Positions 1-10,784 of a stretch of DNA of 64,000 nucleotides are shown piece after piece. Under the pieces are notes generated by a model. The model had not been told where the DNA came from. It ran no database searches and worked only from the letters and a program-made list of their open reading frames with translations. Positions within the stretch are counted from its first letter, which is position 1; each line of letters begins with the position of its first letter. This DNA comes from Ascaphus truei (Eukaryota > Chordata > Amphibia > Anura > Ascaphidae), in NCBI GenBank assembly GCA_036426205.1, contig CM071568.1:51868040-51932039 (forward strand), given 5' to 3'. The position numbers were made by a program, and so were the translations under genes.

Positions 1-111
1 CAAAAAGTATGTCGAGAAAAAATGAGAAAACAAGTTATCAGTCCACTCCCACATTTTTTACTCAGTACAATCATTCAGCTTACAGTATAAAAAATGTGTT
101 TAAGAATTATT

Positions 112-764
112 AGGGAATTATTCGAAGTGATCCGATTATTGGGCCTCTGATGCCTGTTCATGTACCCATAATTTTTAAAAAAGCAAGATCTCTAAAGACC
201 ATCATTGCCCCCAGTAGGCTGAAGGATTCTACTACCAACTTGTGTAATGAAAACAGAAATAAAAATACCAAAATGAGAGATAAGGGCAATTTTTCATGTG
301 TTAGGAATCGTTGCACTACCTGTAGACACATAAATAAAAAAGATGCATTTACATCATTTTCAAATGGTATAACTTATAAGGTTAATGATCACATCGATTG
401 CCTAAGTACATTTGTGATATATCTTATATCATGTGAATGTGGTCTCCAATATATTGGTAGAACATCAAGAACTTTAGGCACACGGTTCCTAGAACATAGG
501 AGAAATGTCATAAGTGGATTTACCATGCACAGTTTATCACGACACTACATTAGTAAACATAATAAAAATCCATGTAGTTTGTCAGTTATGGGTATTGAAT
601 CCATTCCTTCTACTATATTGGGAGGTGATAGATTTAAGAAATTATGTACGCGTGAGACATATTGGATGTATGTACTAGGTACATTACATCCGTGTGGATT
701 CTATAAGAAAGGGATGTGTGTGGTGCTCTCAAGACAATACTTAAAGCCAAAAATAGGTATATGA
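112..764 (+). mobile_element. Penelope-like element (PLE) fragment: GIY-YIG endonuclease
   Basis: The frame opens near 112; the first ATG is at 150 and the stop at 762-764. The protein has a Cys-rich linker (C..C near residues 56-59, after a CN pair), then the GIY-YIG core (FVIYLISCECGLQYIGRTSR, about residues 88-107), a conserved R..EH helix, and a C-terminal GGDR box. This order is the endonuclease half of a vertebrate PLE, which nicks target DNA for target-primed reverse transcription. The upstream reverse transcriptase is missing, so the copy is 5' truncated. The same-strand tail to about 1850 carries a hammerhead-like motif. It resembles the copies at 19.2 and 44.5 kb more than those at 21.8 and 49.6 kb. 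It is a relic, not a host gene. Confidence 0.82.
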
Positions 765-1020
765 AATGGAAAACAACCCTTAAATGAATATATGAAGTGT
801 CTCTAGGATGCAGCCCGGTAATGATAATCCCACAAACCAGGTAGTAAGGAAAATATCAGTAACACCAGCAGGTGACTGGTAGATGAAACATCCTATAAAT
901 GACACAATGATATGGACAAAAAAGGAACGAACTCACTTGGGAATCTTCATCCACTATAGGCAGCAAGTCCAATCAATTCCAATGTCCCAGGGTTGAATGT
1001 GCATCCGTAAAGGGTACTCT

Positions 1021-1850
1021 TGATGAAAAACAAATGGAGAAAAAAACGAAGCACCGAATCCAGCTGTGAGTACAGCAATAACACGAATAGGGATACGTAC
1101 CAAAAAATAAGCTGTTTAATTGGATCAGAACAAAGTAACAAACACACCTACGCGTAGTCACGCTGCATAGTCAGTAACCTGGGGTCGCGTCATCTTGATA
1201 ATCTGATATCTTAGGTTACCTTCAATTGTTTTTAAAATTATTTTTTAACTGGTTTTATTAGCTTTATGTTTTTCCTCATTATGAGTGTTTTTATTTTTTA
1301 TTGTTCATGTTAATAAAGATGTATTTGTTTTGTAGTATGTACACCACGGTACGCATTAGGCCTGGTTGCCTAGTTGCGCTTAGCATGTTGACCTTTTTGG
1401 TCACATGTCAGTCAACGGAGTGACGTCACGCGCTATTTCTTTATCGAGTGGGAGGCACTAGCTACGGGTGCGTTTTGTATACGCGCGAGCAGTGTTTCTC
1501 CCACCCCTTTTGCGCATGACGCGACCCCAGGTTACTGACTATGCAGCGTGACTACGCGACTGTGCGTCACAGGTTAAGGGTCACCCACCCGACACACGTG
1601 ACGTACGCGGAAGTGCTCCGCTACTGGCCTACACTCTTATGTGGTGAGTATAAATTGCACTCCATGGGTTATTGTTGTATTCACCTTGATAAAGGACTGT
1701 AGAGGTCCGAAACGCGTAGGTGTGTTTGTTACTTTGTTCTGATCCAATTAAACAGCTTATTTTTTGGTACGTATCCCTATTGGTGTTATTGCTGTACTCA
1801 CAGCTGGATTCGGTGCTTCGTTTTTTTCTCCATTTGTTTTTCATCCGTGT
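1021..1850 (+). repeat. Inverted-repeat tail of the first PLE copy
   Basis: Positions 1021-1156 are almost an exact reverse complement of 1712-1850. A second block at 1158-1195 is the reverse complement of 1516-1555. About 150 bp at 1559-1711 occur only in the right arm and contain the hammerhead-like motif. The structure is therefore a long hairpin with an asymmetric insertion, downstream of and on the same strand as the GIY-YIG frame. PLEs are known for terminal repeats in direct or inverted order. The open frames read in both arms are mirror images and not genes. Confidence 0.75.
1691..1730 (+). ncRNA. Hammerhead ribozyme-like motif, U3/A8 variant
   Basis: Read 5' to 3' there is a stem I strand CACC, core UUGAUAA, one extra A, stem II GGAC...GUCC, GAAA, a short stem III ACGCGU, then A and GGUG, which pairs with CACC. 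The order matches type I hammerheads with minimal stem III, as reported in PLEs. The core differs from CUGANGA at C3 to U and G8 to A, which would keep a pair between these positions. Activity is unknown. Confidence 0.5.
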
Positions 1851-2254
1851 GGATCGAATGATCATATTGATGTTAGCACTGTTGTTTAGTGTTATGGTAC
1901 CAACATGTTTTGAGGTACGTCTCTGAGGTCTGGTTTGGATGGGTTTTCCTGTCCCCTCATTGATAGTTGTCTCATCTCAGTTTGGTTGGTTTTACTATAG
2001 GTGCTCCTTTGGCCCATATAGACATAACAGGTGGAAAGTGCATTTATTATTAATATCATTATTATTAATTAATAGTATAGACACATTAGGTCTATGCCTA
2101 TGATTACACATACTTTGACACAAAGGTTTTTTGTACGTTTTTGGGGATTTGTGGCCCCCATCAGTCCTGAGGTTTCTTCTGTCTCTGATTCTGCTTTCTC
2201 CAGTCTATGATTATTCTAATGGTTATTAATGATATATTATTTGGTATATAATTT

Positions 2255-2373
2255 GCCTACGGCCACACCACCGTGAATGTGCCCGATCTTGTCTGATCTC
2301 AGAAGCTAAGCAGGGTAGGGCCTGGTTAGTACTTGGATGGGAGACTGCCTGGGAATACCAGGTGCTGTAGACT
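2255..2373 (+). rRNA. 5S ribosomal RNA-like gene, possibly an orphan or pseudogene copy
   Basis: The 119-nt sequence starts GCCTACGGCCACACCACC and ends CAGGTGCTGTAGACT, the vertebrate 5S ends. Box A (AGCTAAGCAGGGT) and the box C region (GCCTGGTTAGTACTTGGATG) are readable. Differences from the usual vertebrate sequence include GGGTAGGGCC for GGGTCGGGCC in the intermediate element, GAGACTGCC for GAGACCGCC, and a 3' end GACT where GGCT is expected. A TTTT run occurs about 12 nt downstream as a possible Pol III terminator. It could be a divergent functional gene or a decaying copy. Confidence 0.75.
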
Positions 2374-2540
2374 AAAAAATTTGTTTTATCCCCTATATTA
2401 TGTATTTTATTGTTATTCCTTCCTTTCCATATTTCTCTTTCCCCTTTCCCCTCCCCTTTTTCATTCACCCCCTTCCCCTTTTTCCATTCCCTGTTCCAAT
2501 TCTAATGGTTATTAATGATATATTATTTGGTATGAAATTT

Positions 2541-2639
2541 GCCTATGGCCACACCACCCTGAATGTGCCCGATCTTGTCTGAGTTAGTTAGTTAGTACTT
2601 GGATGGGAGACCGCCTGGGAATACCAGGTGCTGTAGGCT
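2541..2639 (+). pseudogene. 5S rRNA pseudogene lacking box A
   Basis: This second copy is 99 nt. It has the correct 5S start and end, including GGCT at the 3' end. After GATCTTGTCTGA it jumps through GTTAGTTAG into TTAGTACTTGGATGG. About 20 nt are lost, including box A and the intermediate element. The internal Pol III promoter is therefore broken and the RNA could not fold normally. Confidence 0.8.
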
Positions 2640-3014
2640 AAAAAATTTATTTTATCCCCTATATGATGTATTTGATTGTTATTTCTTCCTCTTCATATTT
2701 CTCTTTCCCCTCCCTTTTTTCCTTCACCCCCTTCCCCTTTTTCCATTCCCTGTTCCATTTCCCACCTCCCTTCCCCCCGTTTTTTCATTTTACTTCCCCC
2801 TCCCCCCCCCCTTTTTTTTTATTCACAGGTCATGCATTCCTCTTATGATTTTTATTATGCTTGTGTGTTGCTCCAATGAGATTTTCCTGTGCTTATTTAA
2901 TGTGTTATTCTTTTACTTCTATATATAGTTTATTTTTGGATGTATCCAATATTTCATCTCTGTCCTTTTAAGATTTATTATTTGTACGTTGTTCATTCAT
3001 CTAGCTATACGTTT

Positions 3015-3490
3015 TCATTTGTTAGTAGGAATATGTTTAAACTGCTTACAAATAGGCTCTAGTGCTTTATGATTGTCATGTATAATGTTGTCCAGCAATG
3101 AAACAGGGTTAAATTTGTGAAATTGAAAGTACCCGCCCAACATCCGTACTGGCCAATCACAACAGTAAAGGTGATATAAAGGACACCCCTTTTGACCATT
3201 GAATTCAACCCCTGACGAAGTCCTTAGTGACGAAACGCATAGGGCGTTTCCCAAAGAGGCGAGTTTGTGGCTGACATTACTGCACGAACAGAGAGTGTAC
3301 CTTGGAGCTGTTGCTATTTTGCTTGGGACTGCTGTCGCTTCCGGTTTTGCAGTTGCCTGCTGGTGAGCAGTGAGAGCTGTGGGAGGTGTATCTGGAGGGA
3401 GTCTCTGACCGTGTTGCTGATTATTACATCATCTGGCTGCGGTGGCACCAGTGCACCTTGCTGAACCAACGGATACACGAGAGGTGGCAC
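3015..3490 (+). mobile_element. Solo PLE-type tail with hammerhead-like motif
   Basis: No protein is readable. A compact segment ends in the series CUGACGA, A, GUC...GAC, GAAACGCAUAGGG at about 3212-3243, with CCC just before the core and GGG just after the presumed cleavage site. That layout matches the other hammerhead-like tails in this window. Stem III is weak (ACGCAU). The segment is interpreted as a PLE terminal repeat without its coding part; the outer ends are not fixed. Confidence 0.45.
3212..3244 (+). ncRNA. Hammerhead-like motif with exact CUGANGA core
   Basis: The core CUGACGA is exact. An extra A precedes stem II GUC/GAC (3 bp). GAAAC follows. The short stem III is ACGCAU, with one mismatch relative to ACGCGU in the other copies. 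Stem I is GGG/CCC. It is weaker than the copy at 21222-21266. Confidence 0.45.
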
Positions 3491-3599
3491 CAACGGACAG
3501 GCTGATACATTCCCTTCACAGCTTCAACGCGATTGAGTATATCTCATAAATGCTATTATTTTTACTCTGTTTGTGAGTGCGCTTTTTATATTTTACAAT

Positions 3600-4075
3600 C
3601 CCATAAATACTGTTTTATACTTTATCACACTAGGAGTGCACCTGTTTTTTCTTCTTGTTTTCTGCATATATATATGTGTGTGTCAAAAAGTTAAATCCAG
3701 GGAGGGATTGATAGCAACACTGAATAGTACCAGATATTGCCGGATCAATCGTGTGCTCCAAAGCTTTTTGAAAAAGTCACCCTCTGGTGACGAAACGCGT
3801 CAGGGAATCCAATTTGCGCAATTACGTCATCACGACGCTGTGCATGCGCACGAGGCAGTTTTGGAGCGCACGGTTGATCCGGCAGCCATTGAAGTGAAGG
3901 AGGTGTCTTTCTGACACACATGGACTGAATTCTCTCGGCGAATTACACTACGGTCCTCCTGTGGATAATATCATCTCCATACAGCCCTGAGGGAGCCAAG
4001 AACTGTGGACGTTTACAGTACAGAACCGGATGGTGGTGAATTATTCACACAATGTTTTAATTTATTTATACTCTT
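3600..4075 (+). mobile_element. Second PLE-type tail with strong stem-II hairpin
   Basis: The hairpin GTCACC-CTCT-GGTGAC followed by GAAACGCGTCAGGG lies at 3775-3804. Around it, 3739-3758 and 3872-3891 are inverted repeats matching at about 18 of 20 positions, so the whole block can form a larger hairpin. The reading frame across it (3573-3914) has no recognisable domain and is treated as chance. Confidence 0.4.
3765..3812 (+). ncRNA. Hammerhead-like motif, U3/A8 variant
   Basis: The core reads UUGAAAA in place of CUGANGA, so C3 to U and G8 to A occur together as in the motif near 1700. Stem II (GUCACC/GGUGAC) is perfect. Stem III is ACGCGU with C at the cleavage position. Stem I is A-U, two G-U pairs and G-C. 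Confidence 0.4.
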
Positions 4076-4166
4076 GTGAGTGTTATTCTTCCCCCCCCTC
4101 CCTTCCCCTCCTTTTTTATTATTAAATCAACAGTATTATGCTATGGGGCGGGCGCTCTCTTCTTTT

Positions 4167-4171
<5 letters not shown>

Positions 4172-4220
<49 letters not shown>
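4172..4220 (+). repeat. (TA)n microsatellite
   Basis: An uninterrupted TA dinucleotide run directly precedes the TGTGACAG end of an LTR. Confidence 0.95.
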
Positions 4221-4225
<5 letters not shown>

Positions 4226-4730
4226 GACAGAAACCAGGGGATGGTAATAAATTCCATATATAGGGCTCCCAGGATACTTAACAGTTTTTATCCTGTTAGG
4301 CCTGGGAGTGCAGCCTTATAATACATGCACTCCATCCCACAGTTTGGCAAGCACTGGAACTAAGGGATGAGAGATCCAGACCAGAGTTTGTCTGCTGCCT
4401 GATTTCTGTCACCTGTCATGCTAATTAGAAATCAGGTATGTAAGACTGATTTCCTGTTTGCTCTTCCCTCTCCCCAAGAGCTTGGAGGCTGGAAGGCTGC
4501 TGAACTACAGTGGGGAGAAGCCTCTTCCCCAAACAGGTTCAATAATTCTGTTCATTTGTCTAAGACTGCAAAAGTACCTTGTTTTGTTGTTGGAAGTGGA
4601 AAAGCCACTTCCACCCTGAGTTAGGGAAATCTAAGTTAAGTTATCGCTCAGGTGAGCAGCTTTTGTTTTGATGTGTTTCTGAGCCCATTGGTACCCCTTC
4701 CCATAATAGAGGTACCATTTGACCGGTTGC
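4221..4730 (+). mobile_element. Gypsy-type LTR relic
   Basis: The segment starts TGTGACAGAAACC, directly after a TA run. The same TGTGACAG start is seen, on the opposite strand, for the LTR beginning at 48119, which lies next to a polypurine tract and a Gypsy RNase H. Downstream is an integrase-like scrap on the same strand. The 3' end is uncertain. Confidence 0.5.
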
Positions 4731-4731
4731 T

Positions 4732-4850
4732 ATGGATCTAGTAGGACCCCTAATAAAGTCTGCTAGGGGACATCAGCATATATTGGTAATATTGGATTAT
4801 GCTACCCGATATCCGGAGGCAGTTCCCCTACGTAGCACCTCGCAGTCTCA
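4732..4850 (+). pseudogene. Gypsy-type integrase core scrap
   Basis: The frame begins MDLVGPL and continues through a GHQHILVILDYATRYPEAVPL motif region, the first catalytic Asp segment of retroviral-type integrases (D of MDLVGPL and the DYATRYPEAV strand). Homology stops near residue 38, after which the frame is unrelated. No second Asp or catalytic Glu remains, so it is a dead fragment of an LTR retrotransposon. Confidence 0.7.
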
Positions 4851-5118
4851 GTGCCTGGGACTGAATAAACCAGGCATAGCCTGTTTAATGGAACAGTACG
4901 TGACGCCTCATCATTTAACCTACCCTAAAAGACCGTGTTCTAACAGTCCCGGACAAACGGCGGAGCCCCGGAGTAAGGTGTTTGTCACAATATATATAAA
5001 GCTTAACCCCATTATAGCGTGGTCCTCGGGGGGCACCCATGACCACCGCGTTATAAACAGGGTCGCGGAAAAAAATGGCCGCCGAAAATTGTTTTGTTTT
5101 TTTAAGTTTTTTTTTTTT

Positions 5119-5690
5119 GTGGTGGTACCACGTCTGTCAGAGGGGGAAAGCTGAGAACTCTCCCAGCATTCCCAGACCCTGTGGGGCAGCGGCAACAGCA
5201 CGCAGCACTTACCCGGCATTTGGGAGCTCTTCTCCCTGTCTCTGCTTCCTGCTTCTGCTTCCGTCTTGCGAGAGCAAGCTCCCTTAAGGAAACAGTGTGT
5301 CTCTGTGTGTGTGTGTGTGTGTATTTGACTGTGTGTGTGTGTGTGTGTGTGTGTCAGTGTGTCAGTGTGTGTGAGTGTATGCAGTGTGCTGTGAGTGTAT
5401 GCAGTGTGCTGTGAGTGTGTGCAGTGTGCTGTGAGTGTGTGCAGTGTTTGTGCAACAAAAAAAAAAACTTTTATATTTTTTTATTTTTATTTTTTGATTT
5501 CTTTTGTGGTGGTACCGCGTCCGCCGGAGGGGGAAAGCTGAGAACTCTCCCAGCGTTCTCAGACCCTGTGGGGCAGCGGCAACAGCACGCAGCATTTGGC
5601 AGCTCTTCTCCCTGTCTCTGCTTCCTGCTTCTGCTTCCGTCTTGCGAGAGCAAGCTCCCTTAAAGAAACAATGTGTCTCTGTGTGTGTGT
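5119..5690 (+). repeat. Tandem duplication of a block of about 190 bp
   Basis: Two copies (5119-5308 and 5503-5690) share the segments GAGAACTCTCCCAGC, CCTGTGGGGCAGCGGCAACA and CTCTTCTCCCTGTCTCTGCT. Each copy leads into a GT-rich array, so the duplicated unit is the block plus its array, with a spacing near 385 bp. The second copy lacks about 13 bp (ACTTACCCGG region). Short open frames in both are mirror shadows. Confidence 0.85.
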
Positions 5691-6090
5691 ATTTGACTGT
5701 GTGAGACTGTGTGTGTGTGTGTGTGTGTGTGTTTCAGTGTGTGTCAGTGTGTGTCAGTGTGCAGTGTGCTGTGAGTGTATGCAGTGTGCTGTGAGTGTAT
5801 GCAGTGTGCTGTGAGTGCGTGCAGTGAGCTGTGAGTGCGTGCAGTGAGCTGTGAGTGTGTGCTGTGAGTGTGTGCAGTGTGCTGTGAGAGTGTGCAGTGT
5901 GCTGTGAGTGTGTGCAGTGTGCTGTTAGTGTGTGCAGTGTGCTGTGAGTGTATGCAGTGTGCTGTGAGTGTATGCAGTGTGCTGTGAGTGCATGCAGTGA
6001 GCTGTGAGTGTGTGCTGTGAGTGTATGCAGTGTAATGTGCAGTGTGCTGAGTGTGTGCAGTGTGCTGTGAGTGTATGCAGTGTGCGGTGT
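5370..6090 (+). repeat. Minisatellite, about 19-20 bp unit
   Basis: The unit is close to GTGTGCAGTGTGCTGTGA with TATG or GCGTG variants. Copies run through 5370-5450 and 5760-6090. A related but distinct array (unit with GAGCAATGAGCA) is at 18124-18394. Confidence 0.9.
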
Positions 6091-6179
6091 GTTTTAAATT
6101 CGGGGTCCACGCTCGAACCGCGTTATATGCGGATATGCGTTATAGCGGATCACGCTAAAACGGGGTTGAACTGTATATA

Positions 6180-7300
6180 TATATGAAGAACAACAAAAAG
6201 AATCCCAAAAAGGAGCACACGGGTATAGCAAAAAATATAACAAAGTTTATTGAATTATAAAAACAGGGGAGAAAATAAAAAGAGGTGGGGGGTTCCTTAA
6301 TACTGTCACAGTGGACAACAGTACAAATGCAAATGTATTGCTAGTACACCTGGGATAATGTCATCTCCAATTGAAAAAATAAATAATGGACAAAGTAATG
6401 AAGGTAAGTACATCAGACAGCTAATTAAATTAATGGTGTCTCAAGCTGTATCAAAGATGCAAGTATACCAAACATAACACACAGGTGAGTAGGCCCACTA
6501 CACACTGAGTGAAGAAAATGAACATTCAATCAAATTAATACATTGGTATGATATGGCATGCTTGGGTGTTTTCAGTGGAAAAACCAGTCCTGATAGAAAG
6601 TTCATATGAAAAGCGGCACAGAATCAATACATGAACAGTTCATGAAGAAGCAAATGAATGTCCAAAGCATACAAAAGGAGTTATCCCGTATACATCACCA
6701 AATGGAGATTAGTAGTATCCAAGTCACTGGAAAAAAGGGGGTGGCCCCCACCACGCTCCCACTCCCACGCGTTTCGACGGGGTGGTGTTCTACTGGGAGT
6801 GGTGGCTAGCTAGGGCAAATGTAGTAGATATATACCATAAAGTCCTTACCTCATTGGTTAGAGGTTTAAATTGCGCTAAATGCAGACAGCTGTTACATCC
6901 CGACATAGTCTGATCCTGGTAGGTTAAGCCAAGTCAGCTGGTTGCATGACGACACCTCTAGTATTAGCATAGTATTACAACTCTGTATAGACTCAGCCCT
7001 CCAAGCATTCAACCAATCCGTAGTGAGTGTGACGTCATCAGAGCCTGTGGTTGGTTGATAGGTTCCTGGCTTGGGGTAATACTGATTGGTTAGGTGAGGT
7101 CAGATGGTTACGAGGTAATGCCTATAGTTATAACGTGATGTGTCATCGCCATAGAAACGCGACGCTCACTGCTACCGGCCAGGCCGTGGCATATATGACG
7201 TCATCAACGTTTAATGGTTAGATAATGCAGCGGCACCAGGGTAGTGCAGTAATACAACAATAAAAGTGCAATCACGCCTTGGAACAAGGGGCCACATAGC
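6180..7300 (-). mobile_element. Probable PLE-type tail on the minus strand
   Basis: The minus strand contains, near 6796-6745, the stem I strand CCACTCC, a mutated core, CGAAACGCGTG, then GGAGTGG. The 7-bp stem I is perfect. No coding sequence survives; the frame at 6606-6809 crosses the motif and has no domain. The outer limits are approximate, and 6180-6740 and 6800-7300 hold nothing else recognised. Confidence 0.35.
6746..6798 (-). ncRNA. Decayed hammerhead-like motif
   Basis: On the minus strand stem I CCACUCC/GGAGUGG is complete. The core reads CAGUAGA instead of CUGANGA, and the nucleotide at the cleavage position is G, which is not allowed in active hammerheads. GAAACGCGU is intact. 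It is useful as evidence of ancestry only. Confidence 0.4.
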
Positions 7301-8047
7301 AGATATGATTGTAGCTTCCTTAAAGTAAATGATGACATTATCGTCAGCAACTAAAGAATGCTGCTGCAGATTAGTAATGAAGAAATATCCTCTATAACTT
7401 ATGCAACCATGTCACAAGGATACAGAAAGAATTATCCCAGAAATCCTCATGAAGATGTATACAAATATACATATATTCTGGGTTTACGGTCTATTGTGTT
7501 CCTTGGTTGTTATTTTTCTATCTCTCTGTAGCCCAGCAGCATGCACCTCTCTTTCCATTCTATTCCCTGATGCTTGTTTTATCATTTTTACTATTTCAGC
7601 ATCTTCTGCAGTCCAACTTCTACTCCGGCAGTCCTGCATCTGCATTCCTTGACGGGCCTCCTATTAGATGACTGCTTTCAATACTATTGGCAATTTCTAA
7701 CTTCACCAGCACAGTACACTTCTGAATATTAACAGCAGCGGTTTTGCAACCTTATATCAGAACAACTAACAGCTGCAATATATAAATCTCCATTTGGCTG
7801 TCAGCAGCTATGTTCACTGCTATTATCCATCTCTAGCACCACTGTTCATTTTCTCCTTACGATTATATGGTTACCTCGCTGTGTATTATCCTCTGCATGT
7901 CACCTATACATTGCTGCACACTGCTAATACTTGTTTTATGTTTGCTTTTTAATCACACCAATTTAACATTGGTCTATTTTGACTGCTCTGGTTAATTAAT
8001 TAATAAATTCCTATTTACCACACCATCATAAGGAACTGGCGCTTCTT
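7301..8047. other. No recognisable feature
   Basis: AT-rich sequence with short open frames only. The frame at 7401-7652 has no recognised domain. Confidence 0.5.
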
Positions 8048-8052
8048 TTTGC

Positions 8053-8056
<4 letters not shown>

Positions 8057-8097
<41 letters not shown>
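8057..8097 (+). repeat. (TA)n microsatellite
   Basis: A TA run directly precedes an element end (GTGGTCGACAAATCACCC) that is repeated in reverse at 50672-50690. Confidence 0.95.
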
Positions 8098-8100
<3 letters not shown>

Positions 8101-8683
8101 CATACATACAGTGGTCGACAAATCACCCAAAAATCTACTCGCCGAACAAAAAATCTACTCGCCACCTAGCCCCCCCCCCCGCCCCCCCCCCCATCCCCCC
8201 CCCAGCCCCGCTTTTTAAAAAAAAAAAATGAATACATTCCTAGTAAGAACAACATTAGTTTTTGACATTAGTTTATTTATTGTATTACATTATACTACAA
8301 TTAGTCCTTGTTACTTGTGTGTGTGTGTGTGTATGTGTGTGTATGTGTGTGTATGTAAATGTCGGATTTAGAAAAAAAAAACAGATGTGAATGACTAGGT
8401 TCCTGAACCCCATAACTAGTGCCTGGATGTCCCCGCTTCACAATATCTAAAGCAGCAATCCCGCCTGGGATCTTACCTGATCCGCAGTACCTCAATGTCC
8501 AGGTACCCTCATTCCCGCAATGTTATACATTGGAGGGGAGGTGTTCCCTACCTGTCTTCTGGGTTAGGGGGGATTCCGATGTCTTCCATGTGAAGCTCGA
8601 GAGTTAAATCTGGAAGAAAGCAGTATAGGTTATTTCGGTGTAGGTATAGGGCAGTTAAGATATATAGGGTAAGAGATCCAGAG

Positions 8684-8701
8684 TGTGGGAGAGAGAGAGT
8701 G

Positions 8702-8733
<32 letters not shown>

Positions 8734-9600
8734 AGAGAGACAGAGAGAGAGAGTGGGTGAGAGAGAGAGAGAGCGAGAAAGAGAGAGTGGGTGAGAGAGA
8801 GTGTGTGGGTGAGAGAGAGAGAGAGTGTGGGTGAGAGAGAGAGAGTGTGAGTGAGAGAGAGTGTGTGGGTGAGAGAGTGTGTGGGTGAGAGAGAGTGTGG
8901 GTGAGAGAGAGAGTGTGGGTGAGAGAGAGACACAGAGAGAGACACACAGAGAGAGAGACACACAGAGAGAGACACACAGAGAGAGACACAAAGAGAGAGA
9001 CACACAGAGAGAGAGAGACACAGAAAGAGAGAGACACAGAGAGACAGAGAGAGAGAGAGAGACACACACAGAGAGAGAGACACAGAGAGAGAAACAAAGA
9101 GAGAGAGAGAGACACAGAGAGAGAGACACAGAGAGAGAGACACAGAGACAGAGAGACAGGGAGAGAGTTCGACTGAGAGAGAGAGAGGTGCGACAGAGAG
9201 AGAGGGAGAGTGCGACAGAGAGAGAGGGAGAGTGTGACAGAGAGAGAGAGTAAGAGTGCAACAGAGAGAGGGGGAGAGTGCGACAGAGAGAGAGAGGGAG
9301 AGTGTGACAGAGAGAGAGGGAGAGTGCGACAGTGAGAGAGAGTGCAACAGAGAGAGAGAGGGAGAGTGCGACAGAGAGAGGGAGAGGGGGCGACAGGGAG
9401 AGGGGTGACAGGGAGAGGGGGCGACAGGGTGAGGGGGCAACAGGGAGAGGGGGTGACAGGGTGAGGGGGCGACAGGGTGAGGGAGCAAAAGGGTGAGGGG
9501 GCGAAAGGTTGAGGGGGCGACAGGGTGAGGGGGAGACACAGGGAGAGGGCGACACAGGGAGAGGGCAACACAGGGAGAGTGTGACAGGGAGAGAGGGTGA
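8684..9600 (+). repeat. Long (GA)-rich satellite
   Basis: About 900 bp of GAGAGA, grading through GTGGGTGAGAGA, GACACAGAGAGA, GTGCGACAGAGAGA and finally GGGGGCGACAGGGTGA units. The gradual change of variant suggests stepwise local expansion. Both strands are open for hundreds of codons (Ser-Leu or Arg-Glu repeats); these are composition artefacts. Confidence 0.95.
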
Positions 9601-9990
<390 letters not shown>

Positions 9991-10780
9991 ACTGGGTGGG
10001 TGACTGGGTGGGTATTCATTGGAAGGGAGGGGGCCCACATTTTCCTCCAGGGCCTGCTTGTCCTCCACATGCTGCTCCACATGCCAGGGGATCGGGCAGC
10101 CGGGCGGGAGGTCGTGCAGGATTAGCGGGAGGTCGGGCAGCTGAGCGGGAGGTGCGAGAGGTCGGGCAGCCGGGCGGGGTGTCAGGCAGGAGTTGCGGGG
10201 GGGATCGGGGGCCAGCGGGGGGATCGGAGACTAGCAGGGGGATCGGAGGCCAGCGGGGGCACAGCCGGACAGGCGCATGGCCACACTTACCTCCCTGATG
10301 GGAAACGTGGCCGGGGAACTTTGCAAGCCGTGCGTGCGCACGCGCCCCCCCTCTACCCGCACATGGCTGCAGCCATGGGGACAGGAGTCAGAGCTGCCAG
10401 CCTTCCCTTCTTCCCCGCTCCTATTACCCTGCCCGCGCGGTCTCCAAATGAGCGTGGGATGGAAGAGAAGCGCCTACCTTGTCCTCCAGCCCTTGGCAGC
10501 AGCCGCGGGGACCCCCCCAGCCTACATCCCACCCCAAGCAGCAAGCGGGGATCGGGTGCAGGGGGGGAGGGTCTGACCCAGAGCTGCCAGCTGGCCCTCT
10601 TCCATCTTTAACAACATCTTTAACTTGTAATAAATGTTACCACTAAATATCTTCCCATTTTTTAACATTAATATTTGTTTTTATTAAACAAACCTATTGC
10701 ATGTGTAACACATATACCCCCCTCCCCCCGCCCCCACCTCTGGGAGATTTTGCTGCTACATGGAGTGTGGTAGTGCATAC
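9991..10780. other. GC-rich stretch with degenerate short repeats, no gene
   Basis: Positions 10080-10260 contain GGGAGGTCGGGCAGC and GGGGGATCGG repeats. Several frames are open to about 100 codons because of the base composition. No domain or splice pattern was recognised. Confidence 0.5.
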
Positions 10781-10784
10781 CTGC

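Larger units (their letters stand above)
2213..2770 (+). repeat. 286-bp tandem unit carrying 5S rRNA-like sequence
   Basis: An identical leader (ATTCTAATGGTTATTAATGA...) starts at 2213 and again at 2499, a period of 286 bp. Each unit has an AT-rich leader, a 5S-like region and a pyrimidine-rich spacer ending in a CCATTCCCTGTTCCA block. A third unit is cut short around 2757-2770. Tandem 5S units with AT-rich spacers are typical of amphibians. This is a small or orphan cluster, because only two units are present. Confidence 0.75.
5005..6167. mobile_element. Non-autonomous terminal-inverted-repeat element filled with minisatellite
   Basis: The left end AACCCCATTATAGCG (5005-5019) is inverted at the right end CGCTAAAACGGGGTT (6153-6167). 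Both sides abut TATATATA. Inside are a duplicated block of about 190 bp (5119-5308 and 5503-5690) and a long GT-rich minisatellite. No transposase is present. A sister end (AACCCCGTTATAACGCGG) sits at 17014. The superfamily is not determined; insertion at TA is suggested only by the flanks. Confidence 0.55.

Noticed and set aside
150..764. A host GIY-YIG nuclease (SLX1 or ANKLE1 type)
   Set aside because: The Cys-rich linker, the GGDR box and the similarity to four other copies beside PLE features fit a retroelement instead.
10277..10611. GC-rich overlapping frames near a CpG-rich region, considered as a first exon
   Set aside because: No domain, no convincing donor, and three phases are open; composition is the likely cause.
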